From positions 120,404,325-120,468,324 of the forward strand of contig CM075764.1 in the NCBI GenBank assembly GCA_037974665.1: a stretch of DNA of 64,000 bases, written 5' to 3'. Within the stretch, counting starts at the first letter, position 1; every line of letters starts with the position of its first letter. Made by a program: the position numbers and the translations under genes. The DNA comes from Ehretia macrophylla. Lineage: Eukaryota; Streptophyta; Magnoliopsida; Boraginales; Ehretiaceae. Of the stretch, positions 47,952 through 60,303 are shown piece after piece. Under the pieces are notes generated by a model. The model ran no database searches. It saw nothing but the letters and a program-made list of their open reading frames with translations, and was not told where the DNA came from.

Positions 47952-50900
47952 AACTCCTACTTGCACAAAAGAACACTTAGCTAAGTCTCCTAATAACCTA
48001 ACCCCCATAGACTCAACATGTCCAGAGAATGCCCTCTCTGTAAGAGTCTTAGTAAAGGGATCTGCTAAGTTATTTGTAGAGGTAATCTTTTCTACCACTA
48101 TGTCTCCTATGTGAATAAATTCACGAATCAAGTGATATTTTCTCTTTATATGCTTGCCTTTCTTGTGGTTCCTTGGCTCTTTACTTTGCGCTACCGCCCT
48201 ACTATTGTCGCAATAGATGATTATGGGCTTTTCTAAATCAGACACTACACCAAGCTCCAATAGGAACTTCTTCAACCAAATTGCTTCCTTGGCAGCTTCT
48301 GATGCCGCGACATACTCAGCTTCTATGGTAGAGTCTTTTTTTGCAATTTTAAATTTGGCACTCTTCCAAGAAACTACGTCTCTTGACAGGGTGAATATAT
48401 ATCCAGAAGTAGACTTTCTAGAATCCCTATTAGACTGGAAGTTGGAGTATGTGTATGCCAGCAAAGTCAGATCCTCAGCTCGGTAGACCAACATATAATA
48501 TTTTGTTCTTCGAAGATACTTGAATATATGTTTGACTACTACTCAGTGATCCTGTCTAAGCTTTGACTGATACCGGCTAACCATGCCAATAACAAAGCAG
48601 ATATATTTTTTAATACATAACATTGCACACATGAGACTTCCAATTGATGAAGTATATGGAACACATCTCATGTTATCTTCCTCTTCAAGGGTCATGGAAC
48701 ATTGATCCTTAGAGAGAGGTCCCCCATGTCTGGAGGGCATTAAACCCTTCTTGGAGTTTTACATGTTAAACTTGACCAATATCTTCTCAATGTATATAGC
48801 TTGGGACAGAGCTAGTACCTTGTTTTTTTGATCACACAGAAGCTTGATCCCTAGAACATAACTAGTTTCACCCAAGTCCTTCATTTGGAATTGAGAAGAT
48901 AATCAAATCTTTGTGGAGGTCAACAATCATATATCATCTTCAATCAATAGGATGTCATCCACATAAAGGACAAGAAATGCGATAACATGGCTATCCATTT
49001 TTTTGTATACACACGGTTTATCAATGTTTTGATCAAAACCAAAGGCTTTGACCGCTTCGTTGAACCGAATGTTCCAAGCCCTAGATGTTTGTTTGTCCAT
49101 AAATGGACCTTTTAAGCTTACAAACCATGTTTTCTCGATCTTTTGCAACGAATCCGTCCATTTGAGTCATATAGATGGATTCTTCAAGATTACCATTATT
49201 ACCATTTAGGAATGTAGTCTTGATATCCATATGGCATATCTCGTAGTTATAATGACAAATGATGACTAAGAGAATCATAATGGACTTAAGCATGGCTACT
49301 GGTGAAAAAGTTTTCTCATAATCGATACTTTTTTTTTCTGAGTGTATCCTTTTGCCACCAGCCTAACTTTTGAAGGTTTCCACTTTCCCATCTACTTCTC
49401 TCTTTCTTTTGTAGATCCACTTACAACCTATGGGTTTTATCCCTCACGTGCTTCTACAAGATCTCAAACCTTGTTGGAGTGCATAGACTCGAACTCGGAT
49501 TCCATTGCCTTATGCCAATGATCTGCATCTAATGTAGCTTCTGAATTCAGGCTTTGATGGATAACACCATCATCCTCCAAGTATCAAACATGGGTGCTTA
49601 TAAGTACCTTTTGCTCCTAAGGATGATTAAAAATTATACCTCTTGTTCCCTTAGGATATCTTATGAAGTAACACATCTCAGACCTAGGCAAAGTTATTCA
49701 GTACATAAGCTCGACATCCCTAAATGTGGAAGTACCTTAAAGTGGGCTTGTGCCTAGTCCACAATTCATAGGGAGTCTTAGGTACTGATTTGGATGACAC
49801 ATGGTTCAAGATGTATGCTACTGCTTCTAAGGCATAACCTCAAAATGATATGAGCAAAGCCGCGTAACTCATCATAGACCTTATCATATCAAGTAGAGTC
49901 TGATTCCTTCTTTCAGACACACTATTTAGCTGAGGAGTGTATGGTGTGGTCAATTGAATCATAATTCTCTGTTGTGTGAGACAGTCCTTGAACTCACCTG
50001 AGAGGTATTCCCTACCTCAATCAGACTGAAGTGCTTTTATGGGTTTTCCTAATTGCAGCTCCACCTCAGCTTTGAATTCTCTGAACTTGCCAAAGGCTTC
50101 AGATTTGCGGTACATTAGGAAGAGATACCCATATCTTGAGTAGTCACCTGTAAAGGTGACAAAATACTCAAAACCTCCTCGAGCTGGTGTACTCATGGGT
50201 TCATACACATCAGTGTGTACCAATTCTATCACTTGACTTGCCCTATGCCCCTTAGAGGTAAATGGCTTTTTGGTCATTTTTCCCTTTAGGCAAGATTCAC
50301 AGTGATTCCATGGTTCAAGTTCTAATGAGTTCAAAAACCCATCCTTGACCAATCTCTGCATCTTGATTAGGTTTATGTGTCCTAAACGTAGGTGCCACAA
50401 GTAGGTATATTAGTCGAAGTGATCTTTCTTTTAAGGGAAATTAAGAATTCAGGTTCTATATTATGCACATTGGAAAGAGTAGGATAAAGATATAACAAGT
50501 TATCATGCATACTACCAGAACAGATAGAGTTTCCATTTCTACTAATTGAAAAATCAGTATGAAAAGTAATAGAGTATCCTCTATTAACTAATTACGAAAC
50601 CGAAATAAGATTCTTTCGTATATCTAGAACATAATAAGCATTATCCAGTTCTAAAATTCTATCATCAAATTTTAAAACTACTATCTCAACTGCAGTGGCA
50701 CAGACCTTTGCTCCATTGCCAGCTCTTAGAGCAAATTCTCCTTTACCTAGTCTTCTCGTTAGTTGAAACCCCTGCAATGAATTGCAGATATGATTAGTGG
50801 ATCCAAAATCTACTATCCAAGAAGCAGTAGAATCAACCACTAAAACTATTTCCACGAGATAAGTAAAGTACATAGTTATCTTTCCCTTGGCGAGGTAATT

Positions 50901-51500
50901 GGGACATTCGTCTTTGCAATGACCAGTTTGGCCACAAACGAAGCATTTCACATTAAGCCTTGTACCTGCTTTCTTCATCATAACCGTCTTTGACCTTAGA
51001 GCAAGAGCCTGTACTTTCTTGAGATCCCTTACATCTTCCAATTCTTTTGTCATCCACTCAGTACTCCAATATCTCCCATCTGACTAAGCCTATTTCTTGA
51101 ATTGATTAAAGGATATGGGTAAGGTCTCAAGTAGTAAATCAGTTTGTTCTAGAAGGCTTATCTTGACACCCAAAGATCTGCAGTAAGTGATAGCATCCAT
51201 TATCTTAAACATATGAGCTTCAATGGATTCACTTTCTTGCATCTTGGTAGTCTTCACCTTGCTCCATATTTTCAAGGACTTAATTATATCTGATGAATAC
51301 TCTATGTTCCCATGTCAAATTCGTAGAGACTCAGGGATGGCAGCTAGGATAATCTCGCCGACCCTAAGGTCAGCTTTCCTTAATCTCTTCTTTAACTTTT
51401 CATCTTTGGGACGAGGTTGAGTCAGGACATATATCAACCCACGATTTGTGAGTAATATGTCCAAAACCTCCTTCCATTCATCATAGTTATAATCATTCAA
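47940..51500 (-). pseudogene. gag-pol of the third Ty1/copia element
   Basis: Minus-strand order: Gag (51500-51090, with DYNYDEWKEVLD and SIEAHMFKIMDAITYCRSLG); knuckle CFVCGQTGHCKDEC (about 50945); protease with VDFGSTNHIC, where the catalytic DSG has become DFG (about 50790); zinc site WHLRLGHINLIKMQRL with CESC (50400-50290); integrase start with TGDYSRYGYLF; RT with CHMDIKTTFLNG (about 49230) and LYVDDILLI (about 48960); RNase H with KSTSGYIFTL, STIEAEYVAASEAAKEA and TNNLADPFTKTL (48494-47990). The frames are broken by many stops and shifts, mostly between 49300 and 50000. It is clearly not the SIRE type; the lineage is left open. Non-functional. Confidence 0.87.
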
Positions 51501-51540
51501 TTGGCTCTTACATATATAGGCATTGGAAGAATATAGTCGT

Positions 51541-51902
51541 ATGTCATTTCAATCTGAATATACATGCAATATAATTAAAACTTGAGCAACTTATGTGTAA
51601 CATATATATGTATGACATGTATGAGAATAATAGTGGGAACTCATGAATGCACTTGCACAAATATAGATAACCCTTTAAACTATAACTAGTGCCCTAGTGA
51701 TAACTCCTATCACTATTAGGTTTGGCTTCTTAAGACCTGATAGCACTTACTCCGAAGGGAGGTTACTATCTATCTTGAGTTGAGTGTAAATACTATTCCT
51801 TATAGGATTTACTAAATAATTCCGATTTCAGCCTCCGAAGGCAGGTAACACTAACCAATTACTTATAAGGTGATCTATAGTTTCAGAACTTCATCGAAGG
51901 GT
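51541..51902 (-). other. Leader of the third copia, first part
   Basis: Untranslated stretch between gag and the missing 5' LTR. It contains spaced copies of a CCGAAGGGAGGT-like motif (about 51752, 51832, 51892). It is interrupted at 51903 by the non-autonomous LTR element and continues at 57956 (motif again near 58033). Confidence 0.6.
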
Positions 51903-54383
51903 TGTAACGCCCGAGATTTAACCGTACTTCTAGCTTACTATTGCATCCACTATTTGCGCATTTCTTTTGTGCTTTGTTTGTTGTCTTCTTAATCACTATT
52001 CATTCTATTTTTCAACTACTTAATTACCATGAATTAGCATTTTTATTAATTCATATTAATTATTTTAGGAATGAGAAAAATGTGCATTTGAGCTTAGAGC
52101 AATAGGAGCACTCATTTAGAAAATATTTTGCCAATCTAATGAATAGTGTTACGTAACTTAACTTAGTGTTTTAATTAGCTAGCATTAATTTGCACTTTAG
52201 GACTTGGTTCTAGCTAGTTTAACTCATATTTTGACCACACACTCTCACTAAAATAGCTCACCTAGACATATATTCTCAACCAACACACAAAACAAGTCAT
52301 AACTTAGCAAAAAAAAAGAAGCAAAAATTACTGTAGCAAATCCGAACAGCTTTATAGCAGCCAAATGCGGAGATTTTGCTCTCTAAATCTTGCATCCAAG
52401 CCTCTCCAAGCCTAGAACAAGTAGTTTAGGGTGTATCCAAGCCTTTTAGGTGCTTCTACGCGCTTTAGGTGAGGGATTTCATGGCTCTTTTTGCATATTA
52501 AAGATGTTACATTTTTCTTGAATTATTAGAAATGCTATCAAATGCTATTGAAATGCTTATCTACGCTATTGTACTTTATATATAAGTGCTAGAGAACATA
52601 TTTAAGCCATTGGTTCGTATTTTAAACGGTTGAAATCGTTACTTTGATTATATGAGGTGAATATAGGCGAATTTTTAGGGTTTTGTGTAATTGCGTATTG
52701 GATTGATTTATTACTTCTAATAGATGCCTTAGGTGCTAATGAAGGTAGTCCAATAGCCCCGTGCCCTCGAATTGCTCTAAACTTGTATAAAACGTGAAAT
52801 AACCGACTTTTTAAAAGGAGTTTCGGGGTTAATGCTAATCTGGGTTGATTTGAGCTTCACATTTGGTATTTTTAGATTACCTAGGTGCTATAGAAGCTTT
52901 GTTGAACCTCGTTTGAATCCCGGTTAAGGTATGTGTAGTTCAAATCCATAAGAGGAAATTGGGACTTTTGTGGTAATTGCGAGTATTTGAATGTGTTTGA
53001 GGGCTATAAGGGTGCCTTAAGGGTTAATTAGAAGAATGGTATAGCTTCCCCTTGAATTCTAAACATTAACTTTTATTTGGAAGGAAAATGGCTTAGGAAA
53101 AAAGAGGGATAATTGAGAAATGAATGATTTTTCACTTCTATAACCTTGTAAGTGTTTATTAAGGGTTTAATTGCAATTATAAGATGTTTATGAGCTTTTG
53201 GTAATGGTTTATTGGAAAATGTGCAACTTTTCCCTTTATGCTCTTTTAATTAATTTGTACCATTACTTATATTATGAACTATCTCGAGGGCAATCTCTTT
53301 TATTGACCCTCCTAAGCGTTACTGTTCTTCATTGATTATCTTATTGTCAAGTGTTGACGTGCATTGCATAGTAGTTGCGCAACCATAGTGTCAGGGACGG
53401 ATGTGTTGAATATCGGCTGGGCGGTAGAGGGCTTACTAGTGGATATTCAAACTCCGTACCCTATTCCCTCATTCCCCTGGTCCAGAGATTGCCAGGGGAT
53501 GTTGGGTCATAGAATTATCGGGGTACATCCGGAGTACACCCACTGGAGTGATTAGGATTATGCCGGCACAGTGATCGTGGTTCGTGGATCGTGAGTGAAA
53601 ATCAAGTGAAGATTGGAGTGTTGGGGTTAAGAGTAATGTATCCTTTTAATGTGTGGTTACTTAACCTTTTGTCATTCTTGAATGGTTTTAATTGCTATTA
53701 ATGTTTAACTGTATTACTTATTGCATTGCATGCCCCGAGATACTTTATCCCTCACTGGGCAATTGTGGTTGTTCATACCTCACTAACATATTTTAGGAGG
53801 TGCAACTGGAGGAGGAGTTTCCTTAGTTGCTGTGTGATACTTGCGTGAGGTGGATTTATGGTTCTTGTTGTTATGTGGAGATCTTGTTTGCTCTACCTTA
53901 TGTTCTATTTTATAGTCTAAGTGCTTATGTACATGTTTGAGTGATTGTAAGCTGAATGTCAGTTGATTGTAGTAGGAGATATGAACTATGACATGTAATA
54001 ACTTATATTTCTGCTCTTAGCTTTTTTGCATGCTTGGAAGTGAATGACGGGTTGTTTTCAATTTCTAAGAATGATTAAAAGCTATCATGGAGTGGCATGA
54101 TAAGCGATTTTGTAAAGAAGTTAAGTTATAAATGCATGCTTGTGTGTATCTAAACTGTTTGTATGTCCTAAGTCTCGGATGACCTTAAAGTTGAGATCTT
54201 TATTTTGGAAATGGCTTTATTGTTGTTCTATAGCTTATTGAATGCTTACAGGTTTTCAAAATGTCCACGTTACAGGGGAGACTCTGTCTGTTTTTTTCTA
54301 AATTTTTGAGATCGGGTTGGAATTGGGTTAAGAATAGCTTAGTTTTTAGAGCCTCCGGTCTCGTGAGAGATCGGGGCGTTATA
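51903..54383 (+). repeat. 5' LTR of the LARD-like element (2481 bp)
   Basis: Starts TGTAACGCCCGAGATTTAA and ends GGGGCGTTATA. The reading frame at 53364-53555 lies inside and is not a gene; its DNA includes the block shared with the Tekay LTRs (53501-53543). Confidence 0.9.
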
Positions 54384-54386
54384 GGT

Positions 54387-54401
54387 GGTATCAGAGCTTA
54401 G
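54387..54401 (+). promoter_or_regulatory. Primer-binding site of the LARD-like element
   Basis: TGGTATCAGAGCTTAG-type sequence three bases after the 5' LTR, the same 16 bases as in the Tekay element at 23491-23506. Confidence 0.82.
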
Positions 54402-55452
54402 TTAGCTCTTAGCCGAGATAGGGTCCTCGGCATGTCGGGTAGTAACCCTTGCGTGTGTGCTTGTTAAGTGTGTTTTGAAAGTGTGTGCTTGTATGTGTGA
54501 TTGTGTGTCTTGAATTGAATGTCTGCACCTATGTGATATAGTTATGTGTTATGTGCTAAATGTGTGCTGAGTGAAGTAAAGTTGCATCAAATTGACCTCG
54601 TGAATCGTTATCTGCTTGAATTATTGATTGTATTGTATGTACTTGAGTATTTTGAATTAAGTTTTGTTATGAATTGAATTGGTTTTGTTATGATTCGCAC
54701 TTGAATGACTTTGTTGCTTACATTGTTTTATATGTTCTTTTATAATCATGCTTGCATAATAGTTTAAAAAATGTTTATACATATGCAATAGTTTGGCATT
54801 CATACATAGCCCGTCGAATGGTAAGAAAAACTTCTTCCTCCCCCTGAAGAGAGGTGATTAGTGGCAGGCCTTCCAAGTTATGTTGATTAGCGGAAATAAG
54901 AGGCATTTGATCAACCTTTATTTAGGAGTTGGTGTTTATAGTTGGAGCTCGGTTATTGGCTTTCTATTAAGGTGTTCTTTAATGCTCAGCAATTTAAATG
55001 AATGGCTTCTCTTGGGATTTCTATATGACTGTTCTCTAAGGCATTTTCTTGGTATTTTCGTATTTAGTATTCTTATGGTATTTTCTTATTGACATTTCTC
55101 TGAAGACTTGGTATTTGGAATTTTATTCAGCCTTATTATACGGTATTATCTACAGTATTTATGCTCTAATCTTTTATTGGTATTTTCTAGCCACTTTTAG
55201 CTGGGATTATATTATTCTACAGTGTTCGTGCCAGTGGGATTCTTATTTGGATTTCTATGTAGCATTTCTATTGGAGCCTTTATTTGGCCTTATTACTTGG
55301 GGATTCGCTGGCAGTACTACTGGAATTTCTTAATGGGTTCTTACGAGAATTCGTATACGGTATTCTTGCTCAGCAACTGATGAAGAGTAATTGAAGTTGG
55401 TTTTCAGTTGATGCGGAGTTCTCTTGGAAGAAGAATTGCGTGGACGCAATTT
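54402..55452 (+). other. Non-coding interior of the LARD-like element
   Basis: No retroviral domain in any frame. The first half has TGTGTG-rich stretches. About 54990-55330 is a series of degenerate short repeats around TTCT, TGGTATTT and GGGATTTCT. Two short plus frames (54880-55333) are low-complexity F/L/Y/S-rich and unconvincing as proteins. Confidence 0.7.
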
Positions 55453-55469
55453 GTTGAAGGGGGAGAGGA
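55453..55469 (+). promoter_or_regulatory. Polypurine tract of the LARD-like element
   Basis: GAAGGGGGAGAGGA directly before TGTGACGCCC of the 3' LTR, similar to the Tekay tract AAGGAGGGGAGGA. Confidence 0.78.
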
Positions 55470-57950
55470 TGTGACGCCCGAGATTTAATTGTACTTCTAG
55501 CTTACTATTGCATCCACTATTTGCGCATTTCTTTTGTGCTTTGCTTGTTGTCTTCTTTAATCACTATTCATTCCGTTTTTCAATTACTTAATTACCATGA
55601 ATTATCATTTTTATTAAATTATATTAATTGTTTTAGGAATGAGAAAAATGTGCATTTGAGCTTAGAGCGATAGGAGCACTCGTTTAGAAAATCTTTTGCC
55701 AATATAATGAATAGTATTACGTAACTTAACTTAGTGTTTTAATTAGCTAGCATTAATTTTCACTTTAGGACTTGGTTCTAGCTAATTTAACTCATATTTT
55801 GACCACACACTCTCACTAAAATAGCTCACCTAGGCATATATATACTCAACCAACACACAAAACAAGTCATAACTTAGCAAAAAAAAAAAAAAAGCAGAAA
55901 TTACTGTAGCAAATCCGAACAGCCCTATAGCAGCCAAAGAAGGAGATTTTGCTATCCAAATCTTGCATCCAAGCCTCTCCAAGCCTAGAGCAAGTGGTTT
56001 AGGGTATGTCCAAGCCTTCTAGGTGCTCCTACGCACTTTAGGTGAGGGATTTCATGGCTCTTTTTGTATATTAAAGATGTTACATTTTTCTTGAATTATT
56101 AGAAATGCTATCAAATGCTATTGAAATGCTTATCTATGCTATTGTACATTGTATATAAGTGCTAGAGAACACATTTAAGCCATTGGTTCGTATTTTAAAC
56201 GGTTGGAATCGTTACTTTGATTATATGAGGTGAATATTGACGAATTTTTAGGATTTTGTGTAATTGTGTGTATTGGATTGATTCATTGCTTCTAATAGAT
56301 GTCTTAGGTGCTAATGAAGGTAGTCCAATAGCCCCGTGCCCTAGGTAGTCTAATAGATGTCTAGACTTGTATAAAACGTGAAATAGCCGACTTTTTAAAA
56401 GGGGTTTCGGGGTTAATGCTAATCCGGGTTGATTTGAGCTTCACATTTGGTATTCTTAGGTTACCTAGGTGCTATAGAAGCTTTGTTGAACCTCGTTTGA
56501 ATTCCGATTAAGGTATGTGTAGTTCAAAGCCATAAGAGTAAATTGAGACTTTTGTGGTAATTGCGAGTATTTGAATGTGTTTGAGGGCTATAAGGGTGCC
56601 TTAAGGGTTAATTAGAAGAATGGTATAGCTTCCCCATGAATTCGAAACATTAACTTTTATTTGGAAGGAAAATGGCTTAGGAAAAAAGAGGGATAATTGA
56701 TAAATGAATGATTTTTCACTTCTATAACCTTGTAAGTATTTATTAAGGATTTAATTGTAATTATAAGATGTTTATGAGTTTTTGGTAATGGTTTATTGGA
56801 AAATGTGCAACTTTTCCCTTTATGCTCTTTTAATTAGTTTGTACCATTACTTATATTATGAACTATCTCGAGGGCAACCTCTTTTGTTGACCCTCCTAAG
56901 TGTTACTGTTCTTCATTGATTATCTTATTGTCAAGTATTGATGTGCATTGCATAGTGGTTGCGCAACCATAGTGTCAGGGGTGGATGTGTTGAATATCGG
57001 CTGGGTGGCAGAGGGCTTGCCAGTGGATATTCAAACTCCGTACCCTATTCCCTCATTCGCCTGGTCCGGAGATTGCTAGGGGATGTTGGGTCGTAGGATT
57101 ATCGGGGTACATTCAGAGTACACCTACTGGAGTGATTGGGATTATACCGGCACAGTAATCGTGGTTCGTGGATCATGAGTGAAGATCAAGTGAAGATTAG
57201 AGTGTTGGGGTTAAGAGTAATGTATCCTTTTAATGTGTGGTTAATTAACCTTTTGTCATTCTTGAATGGTTTTAATTGCTATTAATGTTTAACTGTATTA
57301 CTTGTTGCATTGCACGCCCCAGGAGACTTTATCCCTCACTAGGCAATTGTGGTTGCTCATATCTCGCTAACATATTTCAGGAGGTGCAATTGGAGAAGAA
57401 GTTGCCTTAGTTGATGTGTTATACTTGCGTGAGGTGGATTTATAGTTCTTGTTGTTATGTGGAGATCTTGTTTGCTCTACCTTATGCTCTGTTTTGTAGC
57501 CTAAGTGCTTATGTACATGTTTGAGTGATTATAAGCTGAATGTCAGTTGATTGTAGTAGGAGATATGAACTATGGCATGTAATAACAGCTTCTTTGCATG
57601 CTTGGGAGTGAATGACGGGTTGTTTTCAATTTCTAATAATGCTTAAAAGCTATCATAGAGTGGCATGATAAGCGACTTTGTAAAGAAGTTAAGTTATGAA
57701 TGCATGCTTGTGTGTATCTAAACTGTTTATATGTCTTAAGGCTCAGATGATCTTAAAGTTAAAATCTTTCTTTTGGAAATGGCTTTATTGTTGTTCTATA
57801 GCTTATTGAATGCTTACAGGTTTTCAAAATGTCCACGTTACAAGGAAGACTCTGTTCATTTTTTCCTAAATTTTTGAGACCGGGTTGAATTGGGTTGAGA
57901 ATAGCTTGATTTTTAGAGCCTGCGGTCTCGTGAGAGATCAGGGCGTTACA
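55470..57950 (+). repeat. 3' LTR of the LARD-like element (2481 bp)
   Basis: Starts TGTGACGCCCGAGATTTAA and ends GGGCGTTACA. It is the same length as the 5' LTR with scattered substitutions and small indels (for example near 55875 and 56340), so the insertion is not very recent. Confidence 0.9.
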
Positions 57951-57955
57951 AGGGT

Positions 57956-58480
57956 GGTCGCTCAACTAACATCCTTTTAGTGAATTCCCAATTTAATATA
58001 ATCCTATTAAATCTAGAATAATATCACCATCCGAAGGGAGGTATATCATTCATTAATATGATTAGGATATGGAAAGCCGTGGGATTTTTTAATTTAATCT
58101 CCCACTCAATTATTAAACAGAGGGTTTCTATAAGCCTTTAATTAAGTTTAAGTTTCTAGGGCAAAATAATCATCTTAATATTTTGTCTAACCTATTTCAA
58201 TCTCCAATTAATCCCTTAGACTAAGTCTAATATCTAGATTAATTAATGACTTAATTATCAAGGACTTATTAATATAAATGCCATACAATTTTGCATAATA
58301 GAAGAATAAGCAATTATGTAAATCAACATAATTAAAGCAAAAATTATATTTCTAGCATTTAATAAAACCAATAAATAATCTCCACACGACTTTTTATATT
58401 TAATCTATGCGAAACAAAAACAACACAAAATAAATAAATAAAAACTGAAAAAAGAGAAAAGAAAAAAAATAAAACAATGG
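57956..58480 (-). other. Leader of the third copia, second part; 5' LTR not found
   Basis: Continues the leader broken at 51902. No second copy of the LTR at 46170-47951 and no TGGTATCAGAGC-type primer site was found further right, so the 5' end of this copia is deleted or too decayed. The right limit is uncertain (58.3-58.5 kb). Confidence 0.5.
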
Positions 58481-58491
58481 GACCTATCTGC

Positions 58492-58522
58492 GCGCGTGGC
58501 TCACCCGCGGATCTCCACGCGC
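58492..58522. repeat. GC-rich hairpin in AT-rich DNA
   Basis: GCGCGTGG (58492-58499) pairs with CCACGCGC (58515-58522) around a 15-base loop. The GC-rich patch (about 58480-58532) lies between two near-identical AT-rich direct repeats, AAAAAAATAAAACAATG, at about 58463-58479 and 58535-58551. Confidence 0.65.
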
Positions 58523-58730
58523 ACACAGAATCCCAAAAAAATAAAACAATGAAATAGTATTTTTAATTATATTCTAATTTTCATTCTTGAAATGTAGCTA
58601 AAAAAGAGATGAGTACTCGTATATATATATATGTAGAATTCACTCACATATGAGAGTTAGATAAAATCGACAATTTAAATGAGAGTTTTTCTCCTAAGTA
58701 ATGCCTTTGATATTCATGACTCACAGCCCG

Positions 58731-58855
58731 ACAAAAAATGGCATTTCAAATGGAGTTTAAACTTTTAATAAATTAAGACGACCTGTGATATGCACTAGGA
58801 ATGTTTTACATCAAATCAGCTATAGTAGTGGATACTTAATGACCAAGGTGGCCCA
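58731..58855 (+). promoter_or_regulatory. Extra copy of the PR-10 upstream block without a gene
   Basis: Second, diverged copy of 59513-59640, in the same orientation and about 780 bp further upstream. The arm around gene 1 has no match to it: homology between the arms stops at its right edge. It may be the stump of a lost PR-10 copy. Confidence 0.55.
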
Positions 58856-59767
58856 TAACTATAGTAATCATTTGTCATTAGTGGATTTGATGCCAAAAAT
58901 AATTATTATTAAATTTATAATATTAATCTTATTTATGGGTTCAAAATTCTACGGTTGAGCATAATAATTTTTGTTATATTGGAGGGTATTTAGTTATAAT
59001 TTTTTATGTTGAAATCAATGACTCAAATATATAAAAAAAGATTATTTTATTCAGTGATTAGGTGGAAATATGAAAAACAAGAAGAGGGTGTCTCTTTCAA
59101 AAGTGGCATGCCTAGGGAAGGTTTATTCTAGAAGATTATAATTTACAAGATAGAGTGATTTGTCATGGATTTTAAACACAATGACCATGATTTGATGGAA
59201 TATTGATATTGAGGTGCACTTTTTTTTCTTTTCTTTTTTTTTTTGGGTCTGAATTGATCGTGCTCAATTAAGGAATACTTTTGATATCTATGTCTCATCT
59301 CTAATCAAATTAAACATTATTTTACTAGGTAGTATTAGTTATATAAATTTAAAAAATTACTCATTATGTTAAAAATTATCTTCTATTAATTTTATACATG
59401 TAAAATATCGTATAAACATCCCCTCTAACATATTTTAATTCATACATTTGCAGATTCTAATTAGTTACTTTACCGATCAATCTCCATTGGTATTCGTGTC
59501 TCCCTAACCGGACAAAAAATGGCATTTCCAATGGAGTTTGAAATGCCATAAAGTAAGGCCCTTGTGGTATGCACTAAGAATCTTTTATATCAAATCAGCT
59601 ATAGTAGTTGATATTTCATGAAGAAGGTGGCTCATATTTATTTGCTTAATCTTTTGTTTCCATTCACATGGGCCATTAAAGTATTGTTTAGAGATTCTTT
59701 GAGTTATCAAGACATGTATAACTTTTTCTGAATAGGGAGTCTTAGCCTGCCGAGTCTTGAAAAAGAG
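58856..59767 (+). promoter_or_regulatory. Upstream region of PR-10 gene 3
   Basis: Inverted counterpart of 1765-3650 without the hAT-like and Mutator-like insertions found there. It includes the shared block at 59513-59640. No coding region. Confidence 0.6.
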
Positions 59768-60277
59768 GAGTAAATTGTTTGCCGCTTTTTATATTTTGTC
59801 TGAAATACTAATTCATTCCCTATATTTTTAAAATAGGCTCATTACTCTTTTATATTTTTTCAATTAAACTCACGCACCCAAAATCTCTTATTCCGTTAAC
59901 AAACGTTACCAAATTAGTTAATTGATCGTTATACCCTTACATAAAGTTAAAATTGAAAAAACATAGGGGGGGTAATGAGCCTATTTTAAAAATATAGGAG
60001 GTGAATGAGTATTCCAGAAAAAACACAAAGGGGCGACAAACAATTTACTAAAATGGTATTTTTGTCCAACAACGAATTTATGTAAACCAAAAGCATAAAA
60101 AAATTGCATTTTAAGCGCGTGTGTTGCAATTGCTGTTAAATTAGACGGTTTTTTTAATGGAAGGGGGCAATCAGCTACATTCCAAAAATCACAGGTGAGT
60201 AATGAGCCTATTTTAAAAACACAGGGGGTGAATGAGTATTTCGAGCAAAACACAAGAGAGCGACAAGCAATTTACTC
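59768..60277. mobile_element. Inverted-repeat element (510 bp) just upstream of PR-10 gene 3
   Basis: The left arm starts GAGTAAATTGTTTGCCGCT; the right arm in complement starts GAGTAAATTGCTTGTCGCT, and both continue with CATTCA and AAAATAGGCTCATTACTC motifs. Flanks TGAAAAAGAG (59758-59767) and TGAAAAAAGAG (60278-60288) are the target duplication. The gene 1 arm has the uninterrupted site near 1770-1785. A third, internal copy of the arm at about 59955-60055 suggests a nested or rearranged element. Confidence 0.8.
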
Positions 60278-60303
60278 TGAAAAAAGAGTTACACTTGTAA
60301 ATC

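Larger units (their letters stand above)
51903..57950 (+). mobile_element. Non-autonomous LTR retrotransposon (LARD-like) inserted in the third copia
   Basis: Two LTRs of 2481 bp each (51903-54383 and 55470-57950), the target duplication AGGGT on both sides (51898-51902 and 57951-57955), a primer site and a purine tract define a complete element of 6048 bp. The 1086-bp interior encodes no gag or pol domain. It must rely on another element's proteins. A conserved LTR block and similar priming signals point to a Tekay-type chromovirus as its source. Confidence 0.9.

Noticed and set aside
53364..53555. A 63-codon frame in the LARD-like LTR
   Set aside because: Its coding appearance comes from the LTR block shared with the chromovirus LTRs; the second LTR does not keep the same frame as a protein.
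54880..55333. F/L/Y-rich frames in the LARD-like interior, possibly membrane proteins
   Set aside because: The hydrophobic residues follow from T-rich degenerate repeats; no start context or homology supports a gene.
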